Notes: generated by a model not told the origin, from the letters alone. 64,000 bases of DNA from Gaiellasilicea sp963794385 (GCA_963794385.1 CAWCDT010000007.1:211806-275805), one strand, 5' to 3'. Shown: positions 51,300 to 59,552, counted from the stretch's first letter. Made by a program: numbers and translations.

Positions 51300-52276
51300 T
51301 GCTTCTCCTGTGCGAAGACCATCTCGATCACGTCTTCGATCGGTGGGTCCTCGACGGTCAAGTCGATGACGGCCCGCTCGGCGAGCAGCCGGGCGGTGAC
51401 GCGGGCCGTCTCACCCCGGGACACGCGCAGCTTGACCCGGCCCACGTCCGACTCGACGACCTCGCCGTAGCCGGAGAGGTCGGCGACGCCGTCCTCGAGC
51501 TCAACGTCGATCGTCTTCCAGGCCGCGAAGCGGTCGCCGAGCCGCGCGAGCGGGCCGTCGAAGAGGATCCGGCCGTGGTGGATGACGATCACGCGCTTGC
51601 AGAGAGCCTCCACGTCCGCCATGTAGTGGCTCGTCAGCAGGACGGTCGCTCCGTGCCGGCGGTTGTACTCGGCGATGAAGCCGCGGATCCGCTTCTGCAT
51701 CGTGATGTCGAGCCCGATCGTCGGCTCGTCGAGGAAGAGCACGTGCGGCCTGTGCAGGAGCGAGCCGACGATCTCGACCTTCATCCGCTCGCCGAGGGAG
51801 AGGTTCCGCACCGGCTTGCGGACGAGGTCGCCCACGTCGAGCAGCTCGATCAGCTCGTCGCGCAGAGTGACGAAGTCGGGCCGCGGCAGCCGGTAGATGG
51901 CGCGGTTGAGCTCGTAGGAATCGAGCGCGGGCAGGTCCCACTGGAGCTGGTTGCGGTTCCCCATCACGAGCGTGATCCGGCGCAGGAACTCCCGCTCCCG
52001 TTTCGAGGGGACGTGGCCGAGAACGCGCGCGTCGCCCGTGGTCGGATAGAGGAGGCCCGAGAGCATCTTCAACGTGGTCGTCTTGCCGGCGCCGTTCGGT
52101 CCGAGAAAACCGACGATCTCGCCCTGGCCGATCTCGAACGAGATCTCGTCGACGGCTCTGACCTCGCGGTGCTTCCGCCGCAGGAGGTTGCGCATCGCCG
52201 CACGGAGCCCCGCGTCCCGCTCGGGGACGAGGAACGTCTTGTTCAGCTCGTCGACGCGGACGGCGGGCTCCGACAC
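51296..52276 (-). CDS. ABC transporter ATP-binding protein
   Basis: The 326-residue ATPase has Walker A in GFLGPNGAGKTTTLKMLSG, a Q-loop region MGNRNQLQWDLPALDSY, the signature RNLSLGERMKVEIVGSLLHR, Walker B HVLFLDEPTIGLD and the switch His in LLTSHYMADVEAL. A C-terminal extension of about 80 residues (DVELEDGVADLSGYGEVVES) is typical of DrrA-like exporters. It energises the two permeases encoded downstream. The three genes overlap by 4 bp each. Confidence 0.95.
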   Translation of the reverse strand: MSEPAVRVDELNKTFLVPERDAGLRAAMRNLLRRKHREVRAVDEISFEIGQGEIVGFLGPNGAGKTTTLKMLSGLLYPTTGDARVLGHVPSKREREFLRRITLVMGNRNQLQWDLPALDSYELNRAIYRLPRPDFVTLRDELIELLDVGDLVRKPVRNLSLGERMKVEIVGSLLHRPHVLFLDEPTIGLDITMQKRIRGFIAEYNRRHGATVLLTSHYMADVEALCKRVIVIHHGRILFDGPLARLGDRFAAWKTIDVELEDGVADLSGYGEVVESDVGRVKLRVSRGETARVTARLLAERAVIDLTVEDPPIEDVIEMVFAQEKQ

Positions 52277-52289
52277 ACCCTGAACCTAG

Positions 52290-53309
52290 ATGATGGCCCC
52301 CGTGCGGATCCTGCTCGTCTCGCAGATGTACCCGTCGGACGCAGCGCCGGACTTCGGCGTCTTCGTGCAGGGGCTCGAGCGGGCGCTCGTCGAGCGCGGG
52401 CACGTGCTCGAGCGGGTCGTGCTCGACCGGCGCGGCGGCTCGAAGCTCCGGCATGCGGGACTCGCCGCTCGGGCGGTCCGCGCGGCGCGCCGCTTCCGGC
52501 CGGACGTCGTCTACGCCCACTTCCTCTTCCCCACCGGCCTCGGCGGGCTGCTCGCCGCCCGCGTCGCCCGCGCCCCGCTCGTCGTCACGGCCCACGGCCA
52601 GGACGTCGCGAATCTGACGCAGTACCCCTTCGTCCGACCGCCGACCAGACTCGTCGTCCGCGGCGCGGCCGCGGTGATCGCCGTCTCCGGGTGGCTGCGG
52701 CACGAGCTCGCGCGAGCCGTTCCGGGCGCGAACGGGAAGGTCGAGGTCGTCGACTGCGGCGTCGACCTCGAGCGCTTCCATCCGCTCGCGCGCACGGCCG
52801 GGCCGCGGCCCGCCTTCCTCTGCGTCGGCTCGCTGATCGAGCGGAAGAACGTCGTCCGGCTCGCGGACGCCTTCGCGAGGCTGGGCGATGGAACGCTCAC
52901 GTTCGTCGGCGACGGCCCGCTCCGAGCGCAGCTCGAGGGTCGCAAGGGCGTCACGGTCACGGGCTACGTCCGGCACGCCGACGTGCCCGGCTACCTCGCG
53001 GCTGCGGACGTGCTTTGCCAGCCGAGCCTCGTCGAGCCGTTCGGGCAAGCCGTGCTCGAGGCGCTCGCGTCCGCGCGCAGCGTCGTCGGCACGCGCGTCG
53101 GCGGGCAGCCGGAGTTCGTCCCGCTCGAGGCCGGCGTGCTCGTCGATCCCGAGGACGAGGACGCGCTCGTCGAGGCGTTACGCGAGACGGCGGAGCTGCC
53201 GGTGCCGAACGAGGCCGCACGAACTGCAGCCGAGGCACACGACGTCAGCCGTCAGGCGGCCCGGATCGAGGCGATTCTCGAGCAAGCCGTTCGAGGTCGG
53301 CGAGCCTGA
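52290..53309 (+). CDS. glycosyltransferase family 4 protein
   Basis: The 339-residue GT-B enzyme has an N-terminal acceptor domain (RILLVSQMYPSDAAPDFGVF, VVYAHFLFPTGLGGLLAARV, VVTAHGQDVANLTQYPF, VIAVSGWLRHELARAV). The C-terminal nucleotide-sugar domain has FLCVGSLIERKNVVRLADAF, LTFVGDGPLRAQLEG and LCQPSLVEPFGQAVLEALAS (the EX7E motif). SARSVVGTRVGGQPEFVPLE follows. It transfers a sugar from a nucleotide donor; acceptor and product are unknown. It is divergent from the ABC operon, suggesting a link to export of a glycosylated compound. Confidence 0.93.
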   Translation: MMAPVRILLVSQMYPSDAAPDFGVFVQGLERALVERGHVLERVVLDRRGGSKLRHAGLAARAVRAARRFRPDVVYAHFLFPTGLGGLLAARVARAPLVVTAHGQDVANLTQYPFVRPPTRLVVRGAAAVIAVSGWLRHELARAVPGANGKVEVVDCGVDLERFHPLARTAGPRPAFLCVGSLIERKNVVRLADAFARLGDGTLTFVGDGPLRAQLEGRKGVTVTGYVRHADVPGYLAAADVLCQPSLVEPFGQAVLEALASARSVVGTRVGGQPEFVPLEAGVLVDPEDEDALVEALRETAELPVPNEAARTAAEAHDVSRQAARIEAILEQAVRGRRA

Positions 53310-53481
53310 GCTCCACCAGCGGGCGCACCGAGTCCTCGAGCCCGGCTTCCCGCGCGGCCGCGAGCGCCTGCTCGTAGCTCTCGCGGGCTTTCTCCGGTGC
53401 AACCCCCTGCTTCAGCCGGTTGTCGCCGGTCACGAGCAGCCGCTGGATCTTCGCCCGCGCCTCGTCCGTCGGCTCGCCCAC
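53245..53481 (-). CDS. small TPR-like hypothetical protein
   Basis: The 78-residue helical protein (DEARAKIQRLLVTGDNRLKQ, ARESYEQALAAAREAGLEDS, RPLVELRLADLERLA) has the Y..A...A spacing of a tetratricopeptide repeat helix pair. It converges on the glycosyltransferase gene and overlaps its 3' end by 65 bp. It has no assigned function. Confidence 0.6.
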   Translation of the reverse strand: MGEPTDEARAKIQRLLVTGDNRLKQGVAPEKARESYEQALAAAREAGLEDSVRPLVELRLADLERLARESPRSGPPDG

Positions 53482-53526
53482 GGCGAGAGCGTAACGGCTG
53501 AAAGTCGTTGCTACCCTGGGGCCGTC

Positions 53527-53751
53527 ATGGTGCAGGTCTCAGCCGTCTTCCAGGTACTCGTCTCGGTCGCGCTGCTCGCGCTGATCCTGATGCACTCCGG
53601 CCGTGATACGGGCATGGGCGGCATGGGCTTCACGCCGGCCTCGCAGGGCGGCACGCACATCGTCGAGCGGAACCTGACGCGGCTGACCGTGGTCGTCGCC
53701 ACGATCTTCTTCCTCAACAGCGTGCTGCTCTACCGGCTGCTCGTCGCCTGA
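53527..53751 (+). CDS. secG: preprotein translocase subunit SecG
   Basis: The 74-residue protein has two transmembrane helices (VFQVLVSVALLALILMHSGR and TRLTVVVATIFFLNSVLLYR) joined by a Gly-rich loop (GMGGMGFTPASQGGTHI). This is the diagnostic SecG arrangement. SecG aids protein export through SecYEG. It lies just upstream of tRNA-Leu, a common order. Confidence 0.93.
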   Translation: MVQVSAVFQVLVSVALLALILMHSGRDTGMGGMGFTPASQGGTHIVERNLTRLTVVVATIFFLNSVLLYRLLVA

Positions 53752-53777
53752 CGACCGCGGCTACACTGTTTCTCCCC

Positions 53778-53862
53778 GCGCTGGTGGCGGAATTGGTAGA
53801 CGCGCCAGGTTGAGGGCCTGGTGGCCATTGCGGTCGTGGAGGTTCAAGTCCTCTCCAGCGCA
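53778..53862 (+). tRNA. tRNA-Leu (anticodon GAG)
   Basis: This is an 85-nt class II tRNA. The acceptor is GCGCTGG/CCAGCGC. The D arm contains GAATTGGTAGACGCG. The anticodon arm CCAGG-TTGAGGG-CCTGG carries GAG. A long variable arm and the T loop TTCAAGT follow. The discriminator is A and no CCA is encoded. A terminator follows at 53871. Confidence 0.96.
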
Positions 53863-53870
53863 TGGAACGA

Positions 53871-53896
53871 AAAGGCGGGCCGACGTGCCCGCCTTT
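53871..53896 (+). terminator. rho-independent terminator
   Basis: A perfect 10-bp stem AAAGGCGGGC / GCCCGCCTTT with loop CGACGT comes 9 bp after tRNA-Leu. The T-run is short (TTT). Confidence 0.8.
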
Positions 53897-53939
53897 CGCA
53901 TTCCTTGACGCCGTCCGGAAGGATCTCTAGCCTTCAGAG

Positions 53940-53953
53940 CGAACACATGTTCG
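53940..53953 (+). promoter_or_regulatory. LexA operator (SOS box)
   Basis: CGAAC-ACAT-GTTCG matches the actinobacterial/Bacillus-type SOS box GAAC-N4-GTTC. It lies 24 bp upstream of the lexA start at 53977 and covers an in-frame ATG at 53947, which is therefore unlikely to be the start. A TTGACG -35-like box is at 53905-53910. Autorepression of lexA is expected. Confidence 0.85.
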
Positions 53954-53976
53954 ACACTTCCACATTCGGAGGCGCG

Positions 53977-54609
53977 ATGCTCACGGCACGGCAACAGGAG
54001 ATCTGGCAGTTCCTCGTCGGCTACGTCGACTCGCACGGCTATCCCCCCACCGTGCGCGAGATCGGCGAGGCGGTTGGCCTGGCCTCGCCCTCGACCGTGC
54101 ACGCCCACCTCGCGAACCTGGAACGGGCCGGCCTGCTGCGGCGCGACCCGACGAAGCCGCGCGCGCTCGACCTGATCGGCCACAGGCGCGAGTCGCGCGC
54201 CGACGAGCCCGCGCGCGAGACGGAGCAGCAGAAGCTGCCGCTGCTCGGCCAGATCGCGGCGGGCGGCCCGCTCCTCGCCGAACAGAACATCGAGGACGAG
54301 CTCGCGGTCCCGGAACCGCTGGGCCGGAACGCCGACTTCCTTCTCCGGGTCAAGGGCGACTCGATGGTGAACGCGGGGATCCTCGACGGCGACGTCCTCG
54401 TCGTGCAGCGCCGGCAGGACGCCCGCGACGGCGACATCGTCGTCGCCCTGGCCGGAGACGACGAGTCGGCCGACGAGGCGACGGTGAAGACCTTCTACCG
54501 CGAAGGCGGCCGCGTCCGGCTGCAGCCCGAGAACGATGCGCTCGAGCCGATCTACGCCGACCACGTCCAGATCCTCGGGCGAGTGACCGGGGTGTTCCGG
54601 ACTCTCTGA
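53977..54609 (+). CDS. lexA: LexA SOS repressor
   Basis: ATG 53977 is chosen because GGAGG lies 4 nt upstream and the alternative ATG sits inside the operator. The 210-residue protein has the winged helix LTARQQEIWQFLVGYVDSHG, PPTVREIGEAVGLASPSTVH. The Ala95-Gly96 self-cleavage site is in GQIAAGGPLL. The catalytic Ser129 (VKGDSMVNAGI) and Lys171 (EATVKTF) are present. RecA filaments trigger cleavage and derepression of DNA-repair genes. Two small genes follow, coupled by overlaps. Confidence 0.97.
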   Translation: MLTARQQEIWQFLVGYVDSHGYPPTVREIGEAVGLASPSTVHAHLANLERAGLLRRDPTKPRALDLIGHRRESRADEPARETEQQKLPLLGQIAAGGPLLAEQNIEDELAVPEPLGRNADFLLRVKGDSMVNAGILDGDVLVVQRRQDARDGDIVVALAGDDESADEATVKTFYREGGRVRLQPENDALEPIYADHVQILGRVTGVFRTL

Positions 54610-54812
54610 TGGGCGTGGCGTTCCTCAACCGCACGCTCGACCAGGAGCTGACCGCGCTCGTGCGCGGGGCGAGTCTCGAGTGCCTCGTCTGCGGCGAGTT
54701 CGTCCTGCACGCGCGCCGCGGGCTGATCGCCTGTCCGGAATGCGGCTCCTGCCTCGGCGACGGTCACGAGACCGCGTTCGCCCTGCCCGAAAGCGAACGC
54801 TCGACCGGATGA
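54609..54812 (+). CDS. small zinc-ribbon protein downstream of lexA
   Basis: The 67-residue protein has two CxxC pairs (LECLVCGEFV and IACPECGSCL) about 20 residues apart, a likely zinc ribbon. Its ATG overlaps the lexA stop (TGATG) and its stop overlaps the next gene (ATGA). It would be co-expressed with lexA in the SOS response. The function is unknown. Confidence 0.75.
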   Translation: MGVAFLNRTLDQELTALVRGASLECLVCGEFVLHARRGLIACPECGSCLGDGHETAFALPESERSTG

Positions 54813-55525
54813 GGTTGCTCGCGGCGGCCGCGCTGGCCGCGGTCGCGCTCGCCGGCTGTGCCGGCGGCGAGGACGAGGCGTCGCCGGACGCCTCGCCGAC
54901 AGAACTGCTCGCGCAGTCGGCCGACCGCCTGCGCGAGCAGGCCACGTTCTCGTTCGAGTCCGACTATGTGCGCACCCGCGCCGACCGGCCCGACGACGAG
55001 GAGACCTTCATGGAGGCGGCCGGCGCCGTCGACCTCGAGCAGGCCCGCGGTCGCGCCACGGTCGAGCTCGACCTCGGGCTGCCAGACTCGGGTTCCGAGC
55101 CAGGCCTTGACGACCCGGTCACGCTGCGCTGGAACGGATCGCGCTTCGAAGCGGAGGTCGGCGGCGAGGCCCGGCAGATGACACGGGATGACGCTCGCCA
55201 GAACGCCGGGCTGATCGGTCGCTATCCGGACGAGCCGGAGGCCCTCGTCGAGCTGCTCGAGCTCGGAACCGACGTCCGCCAGCTCGGCGACGGCCACCTC
55301 GGCTTCACGGTCGACGCGCGTGCGGCAAGTGAGGCGGGAGCGCCCGTGGCCGGTCCGATCGACACGACGCTGCCGATGGAGGCCTGGATCGGCGACGACG
55401 GCCTGCCTTACCGGATTGCCTACCGCATCGAGCAGGAGCCGACGGCAGCGCTGCCTGCCCGCACGATCGAGGTCACGTACGAGCTCACGGACATCGGGGA
55501 GCCCGTTTCCGAGCTAGACGGCTGA
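54809..55525 (+). CDS. lipoprotein, LolA/LprG-like fold suspected
   Basis: This 238-residue protein has a lipoprotein signal peptide (MRLLAAAALAAVALAGCAGG) with lipobox LAGC, Cys17 being the lipidated residue. An acidic linker follows. The mature part (LREQATFSFESDYVRTRADR, TVELDLGLPDSGSEPGLDD, IEVTYELTDIGEPV) has the alternating strands of the LppX/LprG/LolA class that carry lipids across the envelope. That assignment is by pattern only. It is the last gene of the lexA-led unit. Confidence 0.75.
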   Translation: MRLLAAAALAAVALAGCAGGEDEASPDASPTELLAQSADRLREQATFSFESDYVRTRADRPDDEETFMEAAGAVDLEQARGRATVELDLGLPDSGSEPGLDDPVTLRWNGSRFEAEVGGEARQMTRDDARQNAGLIGRYPDEPEALVELLELGTDVRQLGDGHLGFTVDARAASEAGAPVAGPIDTTLPMEAWIGDDGLPYRIAYRIEQEPTAALPARTIEVTYELTDIGEPVSELDG

Positions 55526-55579
55526 TCGGCAATTGGCGCACTCACGGATGACGACCCAGACGCGGCGCCGGGCACCACC

Positions 55580-55620
55580 CTCGGCCTTGCCAAGGCAGCC
55601 AAGCCTTGGCTGCGGCCGAG
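55580..55620. other. nested inverted repeats upstream of rnpB
   Basis: An outer pair CTCGGCC (55580-55586) / GGCCGAG (55614-55620) encloses the near-loopless dyad GCAGCCAAG-C-CTTGGCTGC and a small CCTTG/CAAGG dyad. It could be the terminator of the lipoprotein gene or a structured leader before rnpB. No T-run is present. Confidence 0.45.
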
Positions 55621-55680
55621 TGCGGCCCCCGGCTTGGTCTGGATCGCCCCCGCGAGCACGCCAATCACCGACCAACCGTC

Positions 55681-55686
55681 TAGAAT
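55681..55686 (+). promoter_or_regulatory. rnpB -10 box
   Basis: TAGAAT lies 8 nt before the predicted 5' end of the RNase P RNA. It is a good match to TATAAT in a GC-rich context. The -35 region is not obvious. Confidence 0.5.
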
Positions 55687-55693
55687 TCACGTC

Positions 55694-56039
<346 letters not shown>

Positions 56040-56044
56040 TAAGG

Positions 56045-56070
56045 AAAAGCCCTGCATTTGCAGGGCTTTT
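56045..56070 (+). terminator. rho-independent terminator of rnpB
   Basis: AAAAGCCCTGC / GCAGGGCTTTT is an 11-bp perfect stem with loop ATTT and a terminal T-tract, directly after rnpB. The following 220 bp to 56290 hold no gene that I can support. They contain a tandem CGTGCATCAC pair. Confidence 0.9.
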
Positions 56071-56290
56071 CTATTCACGCCGCGAAGAGCGTGCATCACC
56101 CGTGCATCACGACATCGGTAGCAAGCCGCCGGATACACCGCGAATGTCGGCCAGCACCTGGGGATCAAGCGAGGCGCGCGACGGCGTCATCTCCTCGCCT
56201 CGCGCGCGTCTTAAGAGACGCTGGTTCGGGACGTGCGCCGGGCCGCTGGTTTCGCCGACTCGTCGTAGCGTTGATTGCGCGCGCGCCAGT

Positions 56291-57124
56291 CTAGACCTGG
56301 TCGTTCACGAGCACGAGCTCGAGGTGGCGGCGGGCGGTATTGCCGCGAATGTCGGCCGCTTCGACGTCGAGCCGGTAGCGGCCGTCGCGGTGGCGGCGCG
56401 TGTCCCAGGCGCGCGCGAGCCAGAAGCGGTAGCGACCGGGCGCGTCGGGATGGTTCTGGCGCGTTCCACCGGCGTAGACCTGGTGGAAGCGAAACTCGGT
56501 CCGGAGCGCCGAACGGAAGTCGGCCGCGACACGCCACGGGATCACTGAGCGTCCGTCGCGTACGAGCCGCCAGCGCACGAGCGCCGGCGTCACCGGCAGG
56601 CCCCGCCAGGGTGGCGGCGCGGAGATGGGCGGGTTGTCGTGCGCCACGGCGATGACGTTGACGAGGCCGGTCAGGCCACCAGGGTCGACGATCCTGCCGC
56701 GGCGTTCTGCAACGATCCGGTCGATCACCGGGGCGCCGTAGTCGTGGAAGGGCGTCAGCGCTCCTGCGCGCAGCGGGTTCCAGTACGAGTCCCCGATGCG
56801 GTCGGCGAAGTGAACGTGGCCCCAGCCGCGCGCGATGTGTCCGAGCAGTGCGTGCTTCCGCACCCTCGCGCCGTGGCGGACACGCGGAACGATGTGCCAG
56901 TACCCGTGAGAGCGGCCGCCGCGGGTGAGGACGGCGACGTTCTGGGCACCTTGAAAGTGGACCGTGCCGCCGGCGACGGCGTAGACGGCGGTTCCGTCCG
57001 GCGCCGAGACGTCGATGCCGAAGTGGAAGGCCTTGCTGCCCCTGGCGCCGATCCGCGGATCGCAGAAGAAACCGCGTACGGGGTGCTGCTCGTCGAACGG
57101 TTTCACGGGCCAGCCGTAGCTCAT
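56291..57124 (-). CDS. M23-family peptidase-like protein
   Basis: ATG 57124 gives 277 residues beginning MSYGWPVKPFDEQHPVRGFF. The LytM/M23 pattern is HFGIDVSAPDGTAVYAVAGG with zinc His and Asp, then HGYWHIVPRV, and GHIARGWGHVHFADR with the HxH. The C-terminal 130 residues are a beta-sandwich (ALVRWRLVRDGRSVIPW, VDVEAADIRGNTARRHLELV-like). No signal peptide is seen with this start. A longer start at 57253 adds only low-complexity Arg sequence. It is probably a cell-wall endopeptidase or a non-catalytic relative. Confidence 0.82.
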   Translation of the reverse strand: MSYGWPVKPFDEQHPVRGFFCDPRIGARGSKAFHFGIDVSAPDGTAVYAVAGGTVHFQGAQNVAVLTRGGRSHGYWHIVPRVRHGARVRKHALLGHIARGWGHVHFADRIGDSYWNPLRAGALTPFHDYGAPVIDRIVAERRGRIVDPGGLTGLVNVIAVAHDNPPISAPPPWRGLPVTPALVRWRLVRDGRSVIPWRVAADFRSALRTEFRFHQVYAGGTRQNHPDAPGRYRFWLARAWDTRRHRDGRYRLDVEAADIRGNTARRHLELVLVNDQV

Positions 57125-57191
57125 TCTCAGCGGGGTGGGTTTCGGATGCCGAGCTCGACATCGCAGGATGCTAGCCGGAGCGCTCTGGCAA

Positions 57192-57854
57192 TCACGCCGG
57201 GGGTCCGAGCACGGTCTCCGTCGCTTCGCGCTCGACGAGCGGCGAACGGGCAAGGAGCCAGAACGACCCCTCCACCGCCGGCCCGATCAGGATCACGAAC
57301 GCGAGCGTTCCCACCCCCACCGTCCCTCCGAGCGCGAACCCGACCGCAAGCGCCGCGGCCTCAATCGCACCCCGAACCGCGCCGATGCGAATCCGCGTCC
57401 GCGCGGCGCCGGCGACCATCAGCGAGTCACGAGGCCCAGCCCCGAGCCCGGCGCCGATGTAGAGGCCGGTCCCGAAGCCCATGAGCGCGATTCCGGCCGC
57501 AAGGAGCGCGATGCGCGCACTGAGGTCGCGCTTCGAGAGCTCGGCGATCGCCTCCGAGGACGTGAGCAACTGGACGAAGAGCCCGACGAGCACCGCGTTC
57601 GCGACCGTGCCGATGCCGATCCGAGCGCCGACCGTCCACGCTAGCCCGAGGACGACGATGCTCACGACCACGTTCGCAGCCCCGAACGAGAGCGGCGTCT
57701 GGTCGGCAAGCCCCTGGTGGAGGACGTCCCAGGGCGAGAGTCCCAGATCCGACTCGAGCAGGGCGACGATGCCAGCGGCGAAGACGAGAAGGCCGCCGAC
57801 GAGGACGACGAAGCGAACCCACACCGGGCCGCGAAGCTGCGGTGGAACGTGCAC
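57192..57854 (-). CDS. YczE/YitT-like integral membrane protein
   Basis: The 220-residue protein has five or six membrane helices. The conserved features are FAAGIVALLESDLGLSPWDV, LHQGLADQTPLSFG, VGLFVQLLTSS, MGFGTGLYIGAGLGAGPRDS and IRIGAVRGAIEAAALAVGFA. These two repeated Gly-rich LGxGPWD/AGPRDS motifs mark the YczE family. The family is uncharacterised, with members sometimes near antibiotic clusters. It lies at the end of a run of small membrane proteins. Confidence 0.88.
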   Translation of the reverse strand: MHVPPQLRGPVWVRFVVLVGGLLVFAAGIVALLESDLGLSPWDVLHQGLADQTPLSFGAANVVVSIVVLGLAWTVGARIGIGTVANAVLVGLFVQLLTSSEAIAELSKRDLSARIALLAAGIALMGFGTGLYIGAGLGAGPRDSLMVAGAARTRIRIGAVRGAIEAAALAVGFALGGTVGVGTLAFVILIGPAVEGSFWLLARSPLVEREATETVLGPPA

Positions 57855-57856
57855 GG

Positions 57857-58072
57857 CTAGAAGCCGAGCACCTCGGGAACGAGAACGATGGTCGTCCAGC
57901 CCGGCACCGCTCGTATCAGGAGCGAGAGCCCGCCAACCAGCGCGACCGAGCCGCTGACCTCGCCGGCCAGGAGCAGCAGCACGAGCGCGACGACGGCGGG
58001 CTGATCATCAGTGGCCGCGGCGGTGGTTGGCCGGTCGGAGGCGGAGGCGGGGGCAAAAGGCGGGTTTGTCAT
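57857..58072 (-). CDS. small membrane hypothetical protein
   Basis: ATG 58072 gives 71 residues with two hydrophobic helices (AVVALVLLLLAGEVSGSVAL and SLLIRAVPGWTTIVLVPEVL). Its ATG overlaps the stop of the 43-codon ORF upstream, and its stop is 2 bp from the YczE-like gene, which indicates one operon. It has no known family. Confidence 0.55.
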   Translation of the reverse strand: MTNPPFAPASASDRPTTAAATDDQPAVVALVLLLLAGEVSGSVALVGGLSLLIRAVPGWTTIVLVPEVLGF

Positions 58073-58200
58073 CGTTGCCCGCGGCGGCGTTGGGCCGGTC
58101 GGATGCGGTCCAGGATCAGCGAATACAGGGCGCCCGAGAGGAGGAACCCGACGAAGCCGATCAGGACCATCCTGGTGATGATTCGGTCTGCGAGCCTCAC
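58069..58200 (-). CDS. 43-residue single-pass membrane peptide
   Basis: GTG 58200 opens RLADRIITRMVLIGFVGFLL, SGALYSLILDRIRP, ending with a basic tail and TGA at 58069. One transmembrane helix is clear. It overlaps the next gene by ATGA. The size and positive tail suggest a small membrane subunit. No family is known. Confidence 0.5.
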   Translation of the reverse strand: MRLADRIITRMVLIGFVGFLLSGALYSLILDRIRPAQRRRGQR

Positions 58201-58449
58201 TGGCGGCTGGTTGCGGCTCTGTGATGGCTCGCCGCCGTTCGGCTGCGGCTGGCTCCATGCTCGAGGGTTAGGGCTTGCCCGTGCGCCGCGCCAGCACGCC
58301 CGGTCATCGGGGCATCCTTCCTCCGTCGGCCGAAGTCATGGGAACATACGTTCGTGACCGCGCAGGGCTCGCCCGCGGACATGGTTGCGCGCCGAAGTCC
58401 GCGTCGGCGGTCAGCGAGCCCGTGATCGAGACCACCGGCTGAAGTTGAG

Positions 58450-58950
58450 TTGCAGCTACGCAATGACTCTCCTATCATCAGCGCACTCGCAGTTCTGCGG
58501 CGGCACACATTCCTGGCGGCCATCGTCGCCGTCGTTTCGCTTGCGGTCTTGGCTGCACCTGCGGGCGCTTCCCAGCAGGCAGCAAGCGGATCGTTCGTCG
58601 AAGGCCCGGAGACGATCACGAGCGCGAAGTTCGCGGGAAACAACGAGATCTACAAGCTGACGCGTGACGCAGTCTTCAGTGGCACCTATCAGGGCACGGG
58701 CGACGTCGAGCAGCGCATCGTCATCCATGGCGACGGATCGCTCAACGTCTACATGACGATCTCCTTCAGCGGGCTTGCCTGCGGTAATCCGGTCGAGGAT
58801 CTAACCTTCGTCGTCGTCGGCCAGGGGAGCTTCGTCGATAACGCGATCGAAGGCCACTATGTTGTGCAAGGCGGCGACAACGGGAGTGGGCACTTCACCT
58901 CGGTGCCCGGCGTCGGAGGGGACTACGAGGGCATGGCGGACTGCGCCTGA
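58450..58950 (+). CDS. exported DUF3224-like protein
   Basis: This is a 166-residue protein starting at TTG 58450. A signal peptide (FLAAIVAVVSLAVLAAPAGA) is followed by a beta-rich domain (KLTRDAVFSGTYQGTGDVEQ, GDGSLNVYMTISFSGLACG, SFVDNAIEGHYVVQGG, SGHFTSVPGVGGDYEGM). The strand order and the GTG.V-type ending resemble DUF3224 lipocalin-like barrels. The role is unknown. It is followed by a strong terminator. Confidence 0.72.
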   Translation: MQLRNDSPIISALAVLRRHTFLAAIVAVVSLAVLAAPAGASQQAASGSFVEGPETITSAKFAGNNEIYKLTRDAVFSGTYQGTGDVEQRIVIHGDGSLNVYMTISFSGLACGNPVEDLTFVVVGQGSFVDNAIEGHYVVQGGDNGSGHFTSVPGVGGDYEGMADCA

Positions 58951-58961
58951 GCCTCTTGTCT

Positions 58962-59012
58962 TGGCGGAAGGAGTTCTGCCTAAGCGAATATGAATTCCTT
59001 CCGCCAGTTTTC
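58962..59012 (+). terminator. rho-independent terminator
   Basis: TGGCGGAAGGAGTTC (58962-58976) pairs with GAATTCCTTCCGCCA (58992-59006), with one G-U pair. The stem is followed by GTTTTCT. It terminates the DUF3224-like gene. Confidence 0.8.
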
Positions 59013-59429
59013 TACTCTGCCCGCACGCGTCTTCCGGGTGAAACGCCCGACCTATTTTACGTTCGACCTATCGCTTTGCATTCCTATGGAACCGAATACT
59101 TCAGGTGCACTGGGAGGGGTCAAGACCTAGGGCTCCGTCCTCGCGCCAATCGTCGCAAAGGATGTCCTCGCCGTTCTGGGCCGAGGATTGGCCGTTCGGG
59201 TGGTCGATCGCGTCGGCCTCCCTGACTGCGCTCACGTCTGCAACCTGCGGATAGGGGAGTCTGTACGCCAGGGTGACTATCAACGTCGCCCAAGGGATCT
59301 GTGACGACGAAGTCTTTCCGATCGAGCCCGAGTTCCCGGTGGACGTTCGCGGCTCGCGCGACATCGGTTAAAGCGGTCCGGCGCATTGGCGACCGAACTC
59401 CGTGACGGTGTCGTAGCGCCACCCAGGCA

Positions 59430-59488
59430 TGGGCCAGCGTGCTCTCGCCTGACATCGCTCGGTGGGCCTGCCACGCTGAGTAGCGTGG
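59430..59488 (+). repeat. dispersed repeat, copy A
   Basis: This 59-bp copy begins TGGGCCAGCGTGCTCTCGCC and ends in the perfect hairpin CCACGCT-GAGT-AGCGTGG (59471-59488). Its first 33 bp are identical to copy B at 60838, 1.4 kb away. Confidence 0.8.
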
Positions 59489-59520
59489 AACTAATAGGCC
59501 AGAACACACAAACACACTCG

Positions 59521-59552
59521 CCTGGGCCAGCGTGCGGGAATGTCCCTTGAGC
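59521..59552 (+). repeat. dispersed repeat, partial copy E
   Basis: CCTGGGCCAGCGTGCGGGAA and the following TGTCCCTTGAGC share the first half of copy A and resemble 60288-60309 and 63668-63694. It is located 60 bp before the MBL-like gene. Confidence 0.6.

Noticed and set aside
53941..53976. lexA start at ATG 53947
   Set aside because: This ATG lies inside the LexA operator and has no ribosome binding site. ATG 53977 has GGAGG.
56045..56290. Possible integrase remnant or attachment site after rnpB
   Set aside because: The perfect hairpin with T-tract is a plain terminator. The following text has no integrase motif and only a tandem 10-bp repeat.
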